From: Orobanche coerulescens
Lineage: Eukaryota; Streptophyta; Magnoliopsida; Lamiales; Orobanchaceae
DNA: 64,000 bases
Assembly (NCBI GenBank): GCA_033398695.1
Contig: CM065814.1
Coordinates: 81,548,358 to 81,612,357 of the forward strand
Direction: 5' to 3'
Made by a program: the position numbers and the translations under genes. The notes beneath the pieces were generated by a model. That model was given only the letters and a program-made list of their open reading frames with translations. It made no database searches and was not told the DNA's origin. Every line of letters starts with the position of its first letter. Within the stretch, counting starts at the first letter, position 1. Positions 43,516 to 54,099 of this stretch are shown one piece after another.

Positions 43516-46262
43516 AGAACCAACTTGAGGAATTGTTCGAGAAGGGTTATATTCGACCGAAAAGGCCCCCGTGGGGAGCACCAGTGTTATTTGTCAAGAA
43601 GAAGGATGGTTCGTTCCGCTTGTGTATTGATTACCGGGAATTAAACCGGGTGACGATCAAGAATAAGTATCCTTTACCCCGTATTGATGATCTCTTAGAT
43701 CAACTTCAGGGAGCTTCAGTATTTTCCAAGATCGACTTAAGATCTGGATATCATCAGTTGCGGATTCGAGAGTCGGATATCGCAAGGACGGCATTTCGAA
43801 CACGCTATGGTCATTATGAGTTTGTGGTTATGCCGTTTGGGTTGACTAATGCACCTGCGGTATTCATGGAATTAATGAATCAGGTTTTCATAGACTATCT
43901 GGTTCAGTTCGTGGTTGTCTTCATTGATGACATTTTGATTTATTCTCGTGACCGGGAGGAACACGAGTCTCACCTTCATCAAGTCCTCGACGTGTTGAGA
44001 CGAGAACAACTTTATGGGAAGTTTTCTAAATGTGAGTTCTGGATGTCCGAGGTGACGTTTCTCGGACATGTAATTTCATCAGATGGAGTTCGTGTCGATC
44101 CTCAGAAGACGGAGGCTATTCGAGATTGGCTACCTCCGAAGAATGTTAAGGAAATCCGAAGTTTCCTCGGATTAGCGGGTTATTATCGGCGATTTGTGGA
44201 GGGATTTTCTAAAATCGCTCAACCCATGACGGACCTTTTACGGAAGGATAAGAAATACACGTGGTCCGACGCGTGCCAACGGAGTTTTGAGGAACTCAAG
44301 AGCCGGTTAACTTCAGCACCTGTCCTTTCTTTACCGCAAGGGACGAAGGGATTTGTGGTCTATAGTGATGCGTCCGGACAGGGTCTCGGATGTGTACTCA
44401 TGCAGAACGGGAAAGTTATCGCTTATGCTTCACGACAATTGAGACCTTACGAGGTCAATTATCCGACCCACGATCTGGAGCTAGCAGCCGTGGTGTTCGC
44501 ATTGAAAATTTGGCGTCATTATCTTTATGGCGTTACCTGTCAGATATTCACCGACCATAAGAGTTTAAAGTATATATTTACTCAGAAGGAGTTAAATATG
44601 CGACAGAGACGGTGGTTGGAACTAATCAAAGATTATGATATCGAGATCCTTTACCACCCGGGCAAGGCGAACGTTGTCGCCGACGCCTTGAGTCGTAAGT
44701 CCGTTCACGAGCAGATGCTTGCTCGATTAACAGTTCAGAAGGAACTTCAGCAGGAATTTCTGAGACCCGAGATCGAGGTCTGGTTACAGCGAGTACAAGG
44801 GCAACTTTGTACGTTGGAGATTTCATCGTCACTTGAGGAGGCGATCAGGTAGAATCAAGGTGTGGACCCATCTTTGTTACGCATTCGAGAGGATGTGACT
44901 CAGGGGAAAGCCCCCAGATTTATGGTTCACGAGGATGGACTTCTGCGTATTAAGAATCGGTTATGCGTACCGGCGAATGACGAGTTGAAAAACTCGATTT
45001 TGAAAGAAGCTCATGCTACCCCTTATTCTGTTCATCCGGGGTCTAGTAAGATGTATAAGGACTTGAAACAAAATTATTGGTGGAGTAATATGAAGCGAGA
45101 AGTCGCAGAATTTGTTTCGAGATGCTTAACCTGTCAACAAGTTAAGATTGAACATCAGCGACCGGCGGGTATGCTGAAACCTATTCCTATTCCCGAATGG
45201 AAGTGGGAAGACATTTCTATGGATTTCATCACGAGTTTGCCGACGAGTCGTCGTGGCATGAATACGATCTGGGTGATCGTGGACCGCTTAACCAAATCGG
45301 CTCATTTCCTTGAAATCAAGGATATGTGGGGTCCCGAGAGACTGGCCCAGTTTTTCATCAAGGAGATAGTGAGATTGCACGGTACTCCTAAAAGTATCGT
45401 TTCCGATCGTTACGGACGATTTGTGTTTCACTTTTGGAAATCAGTTCATCGTGCTATGGGAACTCAGCTTAATCTCAGTACCGCTTTTCATCCTCAGTCC
45501 GACGGACAATCAGAGAGGACTATTCAGACCTTAGAGGACATGTTGAGGGCATGCGTCCTCGATTGGAAGGACGATTGGGAAGCCCAACTACCATTGATCG
45601 AGTTCACGTATAATAATAGTTGGCATGCTTCGATTAAGATGGCACCTTACGAGGCCTTGTACGGTCGTCGTTGTCGATCTCCTTTGTGTTGGGATGACCT
45701 ATCAGAATCAATCGGCACCGAGCCCGATATGCTTATAGCCGCCCGTGAGAAGGTAGCTTTGATCAGAAGTCGTTTGTTGACCGCTCAGAGTCGACAGAAA
45801 TCATACGCACATAATCGTCGTCGACCGTTAGAATTCGAGGCTGGTGACCATGTGTTGGTCAAGGTATCCCCGAGTCGTGGTATCTTCCGTTTTGGGAAGA
45901 GGGGTAAGTTGAGCCCGAGATTCATTGGACCGTTTGAGATTCTGGATCGAGTAGGCGAGTTAGCTTACCGATTGGCTTTACCTCCGGCGTTGAGCCGAAT
46001 TCATAATGTGTTTCACGTATCTCAGTTGCGGAAGTATGTTGCCGACCCGAGTCACATACTTCAGTTCGATGAAATCGAGATTGCCGATGATCATTCATAT
46101 GAGGAACGTCCTATACGAGTTTTAGAGCGGCGAATCAAGCAGTTGAGGAATAAGACGATTCCTTTGGTTAAAATTCAGTGGTCTAGACACGGAGTCGAAG
46201 AGGCTACGTGGGAAACCGAGGATAGTATGCGGGAGAGTTATCCCGAGTTGTTTGACCCTTAG
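43503..46262 (+). pseudogene. Gypsy B RT, RNase H, integrase and chromodomain-like end; one internal stop
   Basis: One frame of 919 codons with a single TAG at 44850-44852. [35 protein letters not shown], catalytic FIDD near 43925. RNase [37 protein letters not shown] near 44680. Integrase: [14 protein letters not shown]...CLTCQQVK zinc region, [52 protein letters not shown]. The C-terminus (RPIRVLERRIKQLRNK, then VEEATWETED) looks like a Tekay-type chromodomain. Gypsy A has GAG where the TAG is. Read-through or a one-base reversal would open it; as read, integrase is not made. Confidence 0.94.
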
Positions 46263-46280
46263 TTTCGGGGACGAAACTCT

Positions 46281-46295
46281 TTTAAGGGGGGTGTA
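46281..46295 (+). other. Gypsy B polypurine tract
   Basis: TTTAAGGGGGGTGTA immediately before the 3' LTR; the G-rich core primes plus-strand DNA synthesis. Gypsy A has the matching complement at 13070-13086. Confidence 0.85.
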
Positions 46296-48763
46296 TGTAA
46301 TACCCGATTGTAATTCAGTAATTATTATTCAGTAATTGATACTCAGTAATTTCACTCATTAATGATCAATTGTCACTCATATTCAATCATGGTATTCATC
46401 ATTCAGAGTAATTATATCGTGTATCAATCGTCATTCGTCATTAATCTAATTGGAGTTTCGTGCCGTGTTTATCATCGTTGTCATTTTCGTTGTGGGCTGT
46501 GCGTGAGGAGTAGCGCACGCTACGTACTCTTTTTAGCGTACGCTAATTGAGTACAGGTAGCGCACGCTACCACTCAGCATTAGCGCACGCTAATGTTGCC
46601 CTGGTTGCAGTCTAGAAGGTACTGGACTGCAGGTGAGTTATATGTAGCGCACGCTACGAGTGGTAAGTAGTGCGCGCTAGTGGGTTGTAGTAGCGCACGC
46701 TAAATATGTGGAGTAGCGCGCGTTAGGGACGGATCAGGTTGAGTCCAGCGGCTACTGGACTGCACTGGATTAATTCATAGCGCACGCTATGAGTGATATT
46801 TAGCGTACGCAATCGATATTATAGCGCACACTAATCGTTGGTTGTAGCGCACGCTATCGAGATCAGATCAGAGGACAGAAGGTTTCTGGATTCCATCTCG
46901 GGCATCACATAATTCGTTAGCGCACGCTAACAATGGGTATTAACGCACGCTAATGGCATGACCGTAGCGCACGCTACAAAAAGGTACGTAACGCGCGCTA
47001 CCGTGTTCGGGCAGTGGGTACTGGACTACCCAAATTACCCGTTAGCGCACGCTACGCACAAGGGCTAGCGCACGCTAACCTGGAATGGCTATATATTGGA
47101 CAGTTAGCCTGAGTTCGTCATTTTTATCATCCTTTCTCATTCCCTCATCGGTTTCGGGCGATTTTGGGTATTTTGGAGAGTTCTCTTCGAGCTTCTATCA
47201 TCCATCATCATCTTCAAGTCTTCGAGTTGGATTATCATCACTTCATCATCTCCTTAACATCGAATCTAAAGTATTAATCTCTTGGATCTAGAATTTCGGA
47301 TTTTTGGGTTTTTCCTTCCGATTTCTTCGTGTAAGCTTGGATTATCATTGGAATATGTTAGATATGGATTATCTACCTTGGATAAGTATATTCTTACGGA
47401 TTTAATGGTTATTTTCGGAATTATTTCAAGAACCCTTGGGGTTGACTTCGGTTAATTGGGGATTTTCCGATTGATGTAGTTGTAATCTCGAATTGTGGAT
47501 TCCTAATGGATTATTGATATCATTGAAGTGTTTTGTTAGTTCGATATACTCATTTTGATGTTGGTTTCGATATATTCGGGATTGGATATCTTCGAAGTCG
47601 TGTGGTTGGTTACGTATTCGTTAGAATGCCCCTATGAGTTTGATTATCGTTGTTTTCGACCTTTGGGTTAGTCGTGTTTAGTTGCTTGATACGTGTATTG
47701 AACGGTTGTTGGTGATTATTGTTATTCAAGGTTGTTCGAGCGACCGGTATTTCACTTAGGACGTTGTTCATGGACGGACATTCTTCATCGGTATTGAGTA
47801 AGTTAATTCTTACTCGGTTAAAAGGATATTCATTCCTTCTGAGGTTGTTCATTCATAATCGTAACTCATTCATCATTGTATTAACCGTATCAAAACTTGT
47901 CATTGTCAATTAATCACCTCAGTCATAAGGAACGACGGTTCCAATCATTTCATTAAGCTGTCATTCATTTCACCATCATTAAATCTTGGTGAGTCATGAT
48001 TCATTTTCGTTGTCACTTTTGTCATATTGTGGCATTCCGGGTCATACTGGCGTGCCGGTTGGTATGTGTAGGATTTTCATGTCGGGCACATTATAGTCGT
48101 GTGTTGGTTGGTGGCCTCACATTGGACTGTGCACACGAGTTGATGGCTTCGTGAGACTGATTAGGTACAAAACCACACGTGTATTCGATCGATACTCGTT
48201 GGTGGCTTGTGCACGGACACATTTCCATCGCGGACGTAGTGTGGCGCCATTCCTTTGAGCCGTATCATTTGTTGATTCATATAGCATGTTTGATTGCGTA
48301 TGTTTCGACAGGATATTGTATAACTGTGGATAACTCATGATTGTGTATTTTCAACTCTTGAGGATTGTTGTTACGTAATGGCGGCCCGTTGGGGGATACT
48401 GTTTTTCAGGTCATGGCAAGGCTAAAGCACGGGGAGAGCACGGTGACGGCGAGGAGTCCCAGTGATACTAGTAGGGGGCCCCAGTCTTTACAGTCATTTA
48501 TGTTCCCTTCATTTATTCCGCTGCAGACATTCCGTTTGAATATTCATTTCACTCAGTGTTGTATATTTTATCTCCATATAAAATATACTTGTATTCAGTA
48601 TCATCCTGGGTGTGTTGTATGAAACTCCTTATCGGAGTAATTAATTGTGTAATGTGGTTCGGTACTACATTTACCCTGCGTAATTTACTCATTTTCATTA
48701 GCCTGGTGGGTCATAGTCGGGGGTCCACGGCACTGTAATATCCGCCTAGTTTGGGGTGTTACA
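46296..48763 (+). repeat. Gypsy B LTR, 3' copy
   Basis: 2468 bases, partner of 38587-41065, with the inverted-repeat array at 46509-47078 and TATA-like site at 47089-47097. Differences in the array are mostly single transitions (for example GTAGTGCGCGCTAG for GTGGCGCGCGCTAG). Confidence 0.95.
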
Positions 48764-48768
48764 CTTTT
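48764..48768. repeat. Gypsy B target site duplication CTTTT (right)
   Basis: Matches 38582-38586. Confidence 0.93.
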
Positions 48769-49640
48769 TGGGCAACTCAGGAGGCATCACGTCCTTAAAT
48801 TCGGCCAGCACTTCACCGATTTCTGCCGGGACTTCCTTGCCGACAATTGGGTCGTCCGTCTTTAGGGCGGCAAGGTACGTCTCTTGCCCCCTCTTATATC
48901 CTTTTGATACCTGCATAGCCGACAACATATGGGACTCGAGCTTTCCACGTAATAATGGAATATCGAATGTTACCTTGTTCGGAGTGATACTCAGAATTTG
49001 GGCATCTTGGATGGTTACCGTCTTCATCCTTTCCAGGAATTCCATGCCTAGCACCATCCGATAATCATCCATTCGGACCACTGTCAAGTCAAGGTTGCCC
49101 TGCCAATCCGCCAGTTGGACCAGGACTTGCTCAGCCACGCCAATTATGGGTCTTGATGGTGTGTTTACTGTTTTCATCCATCCCATTTCTTTAGCAACTT
49201 TTACACCCAGTCGGACCGCCTCGTCCTCAGCTAAGAAGTTGTGAGTGGCTCCTGTGTCTACTAAGGCCTTTGTGACTCCCTTATTTATCTTGGCCTAAAC
49301 ATACATGAGACCATTCCTGACCTTTTCCGCCTTGGGTACCATCACGGTTTCTTCCTTCGCCTTCATTGCATTGAGGAGTTGCATCGACCCCATCTGCATT
49401 TCTTCGGCCCGTTCCTCCTGTTGTCCTATTATGGCATTAAGTGATTTCTTTTTCGGGCACTCCTGGACGAAGTGTGGACCCCCGCATAAGAAGCACTCTC
49501 TCTTCTTGACTTCATGGGTCTTTTCTTTCCCTTTGAAGGTTGGCGTGTATCCCGTCTTGTGAGGCCTGTCTCCCCCACCTTTTTCCTTGCCTCCCTTCTT
49601 GTCCTTTCGCTGCGCGAAGTCTTTTCGGAATTCCATAATT
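48769..49640 (-). pseudogene. Chromovirus zinc knuckle and aspartyl protease
   Basis: Same minus-strand frame as gag and pol. The CX2CX3HX4C knuckle CFLCGGPHFVQEC lies near 49505-49465. A TAG at 49295-49297 (MYV*AKINKG) is followed by ALVDTGATHNFLAEDEAVRL, an intact DTGA protease site near 49260, and YRMVLGMEFLERM. The frame stays open to PPELPKK at the Gypsy B insertion. The protease would cut the polyprotein; only the stop and the insertion break it. Confidence 0.92.
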
Positions 49641-50476
49641 TCTTCGGCCGCAGCAATTGCTTCCGAAAGATCTTGGACCTTCTGCCTTCTCAGCTCAAGG
49701 GCTGCCTAGGACTGCAACCCGTCCAAGAAATAGAAAAATCGGTCCTTGTCCGACATTTCGGGAAGTTCCAATATGAGTGAGGAGAACTCATTGACATAAT
49801 CCTTCACACTCCCCGATTGCTTCAGGCCACGTAGCTTCTTCATGGCCAGACTCTCAGCATTCTCCGAATAGAACTGCTTTTTCAAGTCCGCCTCGAATTC
49901 TTCCCAAGTATCTATCCGACATGTCCCTCGTGTAATATCTTGATGGCGCCGTCTCCACTATAAGGCAGCGTCATCACTTAGGTACAAGATCGCCGACTTG
50001 ATCTTGTCCTCGTCATCCGTTATACGTACTGCATCCAAATAGGTTTCGAGAGACCAAAAGAAATTATCAAGTTCTTTAGCATTACGCTTACCCGAGTACT
50101 TCAGAGGTTCTGGTGCCCGAATGCGCGGCGTCTCTCTTACCATGGTGCCACCTGCCACAACTGCCTTGCACAATGCACAATCCTCCTCGGTCTTTTCCAA
50201 CCGTGCGGTCAGCTCCTCCCGCAATTTGGCGACTTCGCCAAGAAGTGTAGACTTCAACTCGTTAAGAGCAAGCAACACCTTGTCCTCAATATCGCTGGCA
50301 TTTTCTTCAAGGACATCCATCCGTTCGATGGTTTCTCCTACAACCACCTCGATCTTAGTCATCCTTGCTTCCATCGAGGATGAAAGATCACTGGACTTGT
50401 CCCTACCACCTTTCTTGGTCTTGCAACCATCATCGCCAGCATTGTTCCCTTCGACCATGCTGCTGTTTCCACTCAT
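49641..50476 (-). pseudogene. Chromovirus gag: coiled coil and capsid, two Trp-to-stop changes
   Basis: Start at MSGNSSMVEGNNAGDDG, about 40 bases inside the 5' LTR/PBS. Residues 30-105 are rich in heptad-like Leu/Val/Glu (MTKIEVVVGETIERMDVLEE, LREELTARLEKTEEDCALCK), predicting a coiled coil. The capsid region follows: EPLKYSGKRNAKELDNFFWS, then AAL*WRRRHQDITRG and FYFLDGLQS*AALELRRQ. Both stops (49958-49960 and about 49706-49708) stand where the family normally has Trp, so TGG became TAG. No frameshift is needed to read from here to the protease. Confidence 0.9.
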
Positions 50477-50500
50477 TCTCTCACTTTACCAACAAACCGG

Positions 50501-50512
50501 GCTCCGATACCA
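50501..50512 (-). promoter_or_regulatory. Chromovirus primer binding site
   Basis: The minus strand reads TGGTATCGGAGC two bases inside the 5' LTR; the same variant as in Gypsy B and the copia element. Confidence 0.92.
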
Positions 50513-50514
50513 CG

Positions 50515-50942
50515 TGTCACGGGCAAACTTCAGTCCGTCGAGTTATGCCGTGCGCCCCTTAGCAACTCAGTCCTTCGGCCACTAAGGCAGGCTTTCCCAA
50601 CCCTTGCCGGTTAAGTGCGGAAGATTGAAGTATTTTAGAGAGAGAAAGTTAGAGAGAGAAACTGCTCTTTAGAAAGGAACTTTTATTGCTCAAACTTGGA
50701 TGATGTACAAATGAGGGGCTTGGAGCTCCTTATATAGGTCTCCATCTACATCGTCTAGAATGTACAATAATCTACAAGTATCTAGAACATACAAGAGATT
50801 ACAAGACAATCTACATCCTTCTAATCCTTTCTATGATCATTCCGGAGGGCTTCCGGAATGTTACAACATCTATCATGTAAACATAAAAAATCTGGAGAAG
50901 AATCTCAACCCTTCTAGAAGCTTCCAAAGCCAAAGCGTGACA
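50515..50942 (-). repeat. Chromovirus LTR, 5' copy
   Basis: 428 bases, partner of 35363-35775. It carries a 15-base local duplication of a GAGAGAGAAA string (about 50638-50660) absent from the other LTR, plus a few substitutions. Confidence 0.93.
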
Positions 50943-51193
50943 GTAGGGCCGCATAAGTGAGCGACCTCCCACTTGTGCACTAGTGCACCCTGACAAGACA
51001 TAATTGGTCTCGCCCCTATAAGCGGGCATTCGCATGGTCGTTCACTTTCTCATGCACCGCACAAGGGAGAAAATTTTGAAGCTCCATAATTTTTCCCCTT
51101 CTCCAAAATTGTCCCACAAAAATTATTTTCTCTTATAAATAAGTCATGTATTTGATAAATGACTAATATATTCCTGAAACCCTAGATGTGTAC

Positions 51194-51306
51194 CTATAAA
51201 TAGAGGTCTATGGCCTTCATAATGAAAGATACAATTTTATTTGTTTCTCTCATATTCTCTCATATTTTCCTCTTTCTCTCAATGTTTATAACACGTTATC
51301 AGCACG
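51194..51306 (+). promoter_or_regulatory. TATA box, LTR end and primer-site region of decayed copia
   Basis: CTATAAATAG at 51194-51203, a TC-rich leader, the LTR end TTATAACA at about 51286-51293 and CGTTATCAGCACG at 51294-51306. A perfect 14-base palindrome GTGCACTAGTGCAC lies upstream at 50975-50988. Confidence 0.6.
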
Positions 51307-53940
51307 CTATTCTACCAGTAAATTTTTTATTTCTCTCCGATTTTCGAAATTAAAAAAAAAACGCGAGCATATTTTATGCACTGCAAGACCGCGCAAAAAT
51401 CACGATTTCGGCTTTGTCAACCGTCGGATCAGCATGAAATTTTTACAGTATCTTCCTGACAAACAGATCTACAAACTTAACGGTGGAGATCGGATTCTAA
51501 AACGTATTACATACAAAAAAAAAGTCCGAACAGAAATAGTATTTTTTTGCATTGGTGAACGGTATTAATTCTATTTACTCCTTCAAAAACTTTCTTGTAT
51601 ATGATGATATCGAGAAAAAAATATATATTCTTTAGTTATTAAATTTAATATTTTCGTGTGCATCATATATAAATAATATATGTGATGACCTCGAAATCTA
51701 TTATCAAATCATAATACTCTTTGTTTCCACAAGAAACACGATTCAACAATACTTAATAATCAAAATGATTATAGATTTGTTGTAGTTCTTGAAGAAGAAA
51801 AATGTTAACTCCTCATATTCTAGTTGAATATGATGTGTTCATGAAGAACACTATGAGATCTAATAATTTATGCAATTCCTAATGAAAAATACAAAATAAT
51901 ATTCCTGAAGAATATTGTAAGTGCTCTTGAAGAAGCAACTATTTTAGTTTACTTATTTCGAGCCTTGATTAATTTTCGTACTTATTTTTTCTTTGTATAT
52001 TCAATTATGGATCTTAAAATTATTGCTCCCGAAGTAGCACAGTTAATTATAATATTCTTGAAGAATATTACTATTCTAAATGAATAATTCTTATTTATAC
52101 ATGAATTATGTGATAACACAATATTCCTGAAGAATATTGATTTGTTACTTATAAATATAATATCATAATTAAATCATTATGCTCTTGATGTAGCATGATA
52201 TTATCCCTGAAGGAAAATATAACTTATATCTCAAATAAAAAATATTAATATAATTTGAGAATATTCTCTATCAAGATTGTATCATATATGATATACACCA
52301 CAATCATAATCCGATTGTGCTCCAGTGTAGCAAGATTAGTGAGTGGTCGAATATTCCTATCAAGTTGTTCCCGAAAGTAAACAATATTAAATTAAAAACT
52401 TCAATATTATATGGCTCAAATTTTATCTCCCGAAGTAGATAAAATTTAGAGTTTATCCTTGTAGAGGATAATTACTTATAAATTTTATCCCATGTATTGG
52501 ATATTATCAATTGTTAATGATAAGGACACAAAAATTATAATCTTAAGATTATATGTCAATATCTAATCTTATATAGCATGTAATTTAATATTTTATTATC
52601 TCTTATAATATATTATGGTTTTTTATCAATATGAGATATGATGTCATACCTGAAGTATGATTTGAATTGATCGTTGCGATAATTAGTGATAAAAATGTCA
52701 AACATCCTGAAGATATTTGCATTATTCAAATTCTTGGCTTATCTTATTTTTTCCTTTGAGTCGAATGCCAAGTTCTTGGGATTAAAAACTGGTCATAATT
52801 TATTCTTATCAAAGTGCAAATATGCCTTATATCTTTCGAAATAAATGATACTTTTTGTGTGAAAAAAGAAATAGTGCTAAATTTATTGACAGTTCCTGAA
52901 GAACCACTAAATTCCTCCTTACAGGTTTGAAGATTATGCACTATTATCTTCTAAGTATCGATAAATTTATAGATTTCTAAACTATCGCTTGAAATATGTA
53001 TGATTCTGCGATAACAAGTGAGACAAATGTATTAGAGAAATTATCAATGTAAATGACGTATAAAATTCACCACTTATTAGACCAGAAGTCTACTAATCCC
53101 AATACTTTCAATATTTGCGTGTTTAAAACTACACGTTGAATGTTAAAGTCTATTTATAGCATACTTATATTTTATTTAACTACATGTTTATTTATGATAT
53201 ATATCCTGAAGATATATTAGTACAAATTATCACATGTTGTATGCTAAATATCATAAATTACTAGCGAATGTCTTGAAGTACATTTATATACTTCAATTAT
53301 TTGAGTTGACCAATTTTTCTGAACATTCTATAGATGTTGGATTAATTGCATAAGAATTATTGCACTTTCTTCTGCAGAAGAGTAATAACGATAGTTATTA
53401 CATATAATATTGATGATGATACCTGTATCATTGATAAAGTATAAATATGCAGCTGAGAAAAATAAATGCTCTTGAAAGATATATATCCTTGAAGGAGAAA
53501 CTACTACTATCTTTTAATGTTTAAAGATAGAATATTATTGATATCTCTTGAAGTAGATTATTGAATTAAAAATTCAATAAAATAAACGTTGATTATGTCA
53601 CAAACTCATTCAAGAACGAATTCGAGGTTCACATAATTGTCTTTATTCTTATTTTGAATTCGAATCATCATCACAGTAAACTTAAAGTTTACATACTTGA
53701 ATAACTTATGATTTGATATCGATAAAAGTGCATTATTTTGAATTCCGACAAGTAATTCGGTGTACATATCCCCCTTTATGTCTCCAAAATGAATATTAAA
53801 ATATGTCGGGTATGATCCTCTTTATGACAATACCTGAAGTATTGACGGGTGATATGAATAAGATCGATATTGTAAGATAGTATCATTCCCGACATTAGGG
53901 GGAGGAAAGTATCAACCGATCAAGAAAATTATTTGAAAAA
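51307..53940 (+). pseudogene. Decayed copia internal region (gag to integrase traces)
   Basis: 2.6 kb of A/T-dominated DNA without open frames. The strings CCTGAAGAATATT, CTTGAAGAAG and CCCGAAGTAG recur many times (for example near 51790, 51910, 52040, 52130, 52200 and 52880). This suggests an originally repetitive or motif-rich coding sequence eroded by C to T change. The end (53880-53915, CCCGACATTAGGGGGAGG) resembles the FPTLGG(E)K stretch of copia polyproteins between integrase and RT. No individual domain is otherwise certain. Confidence 0.45.
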
Positions 53941-53944
53941 TTAT

Positions 53945-53958
53945 GAACTTTTTTTTTT
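53945..53958. repeat. Possible LINE 2 target duplication or tail (GAAC-T10)
   Basis: GAAC plus ten T here and GAA plus ten T at 60702-60714. The T-run also corresponds to a poly(A) tail on the minus strand, so tail and TSD cannot be separated. Confidence 0.5.
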
Positions 53959-54099
53959 AAAAAAAAACGAGTTTTATTCAACACATCAGAAATGTGGGAG
54001 GACGAGGCCCGCTACACGCCCTAAAAGATCGAGGGAGGACGAGCCCCTCTACACGCCCAAACTTAATTAAGACAAAATAAAAAACGGCCAACGAGCGGC

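Larger units (their letters stand above)
38587..48763 (+). mobile_element. Ty3/gypsy chromovirus, Tekay/Del-like (Gypsy B)
   Basis: 10.2 kb with 2.5-kb LTRs, PBS, gag, protease remnant, RT/RNase H/integrase with a chromodomain-like end, and a polypurine tract. It is the best preserved element of the window. Its LTRs differ by scattered substitutions and one 14-base indel near the start, so insertion was recent. It serves as the uninserted reference for reading Gypsy A. Confidence 0.95.
35363..50942 (-). mobile_element. Ty3/gypsy chromovirus (second family), hosting Gypsy B
   Basis: Short LTRs (35363-35775, 50515-50942) start TGTCACGGGCAAAC and end GCGTGACA. The PBS at 50501-50512 places the 5' end on the right. 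The minus strand encodes gag with coiled coil and CX2CX3HX4C knuckle, a DTGA protease, YLDD reverse transcriptase, RNase H, integrase and a C-terminal chromodomain. Without Gypsy B it is about 5.4 kb. LTR identity is high by eye. GTAG flanks both ends. The sublineage (Reina or Galadriel/Tcn1-like) could not be fixed. Confidence 0.93.

Noticed and set aside
35363..50942. Integrated pararetrovirus
   Set aside because: Paired LTRs, PBS, integrase and chromodomain identify a Ty3/gypsy retrotransposon; no movement protein or caulimovirus coat pattern is seen.
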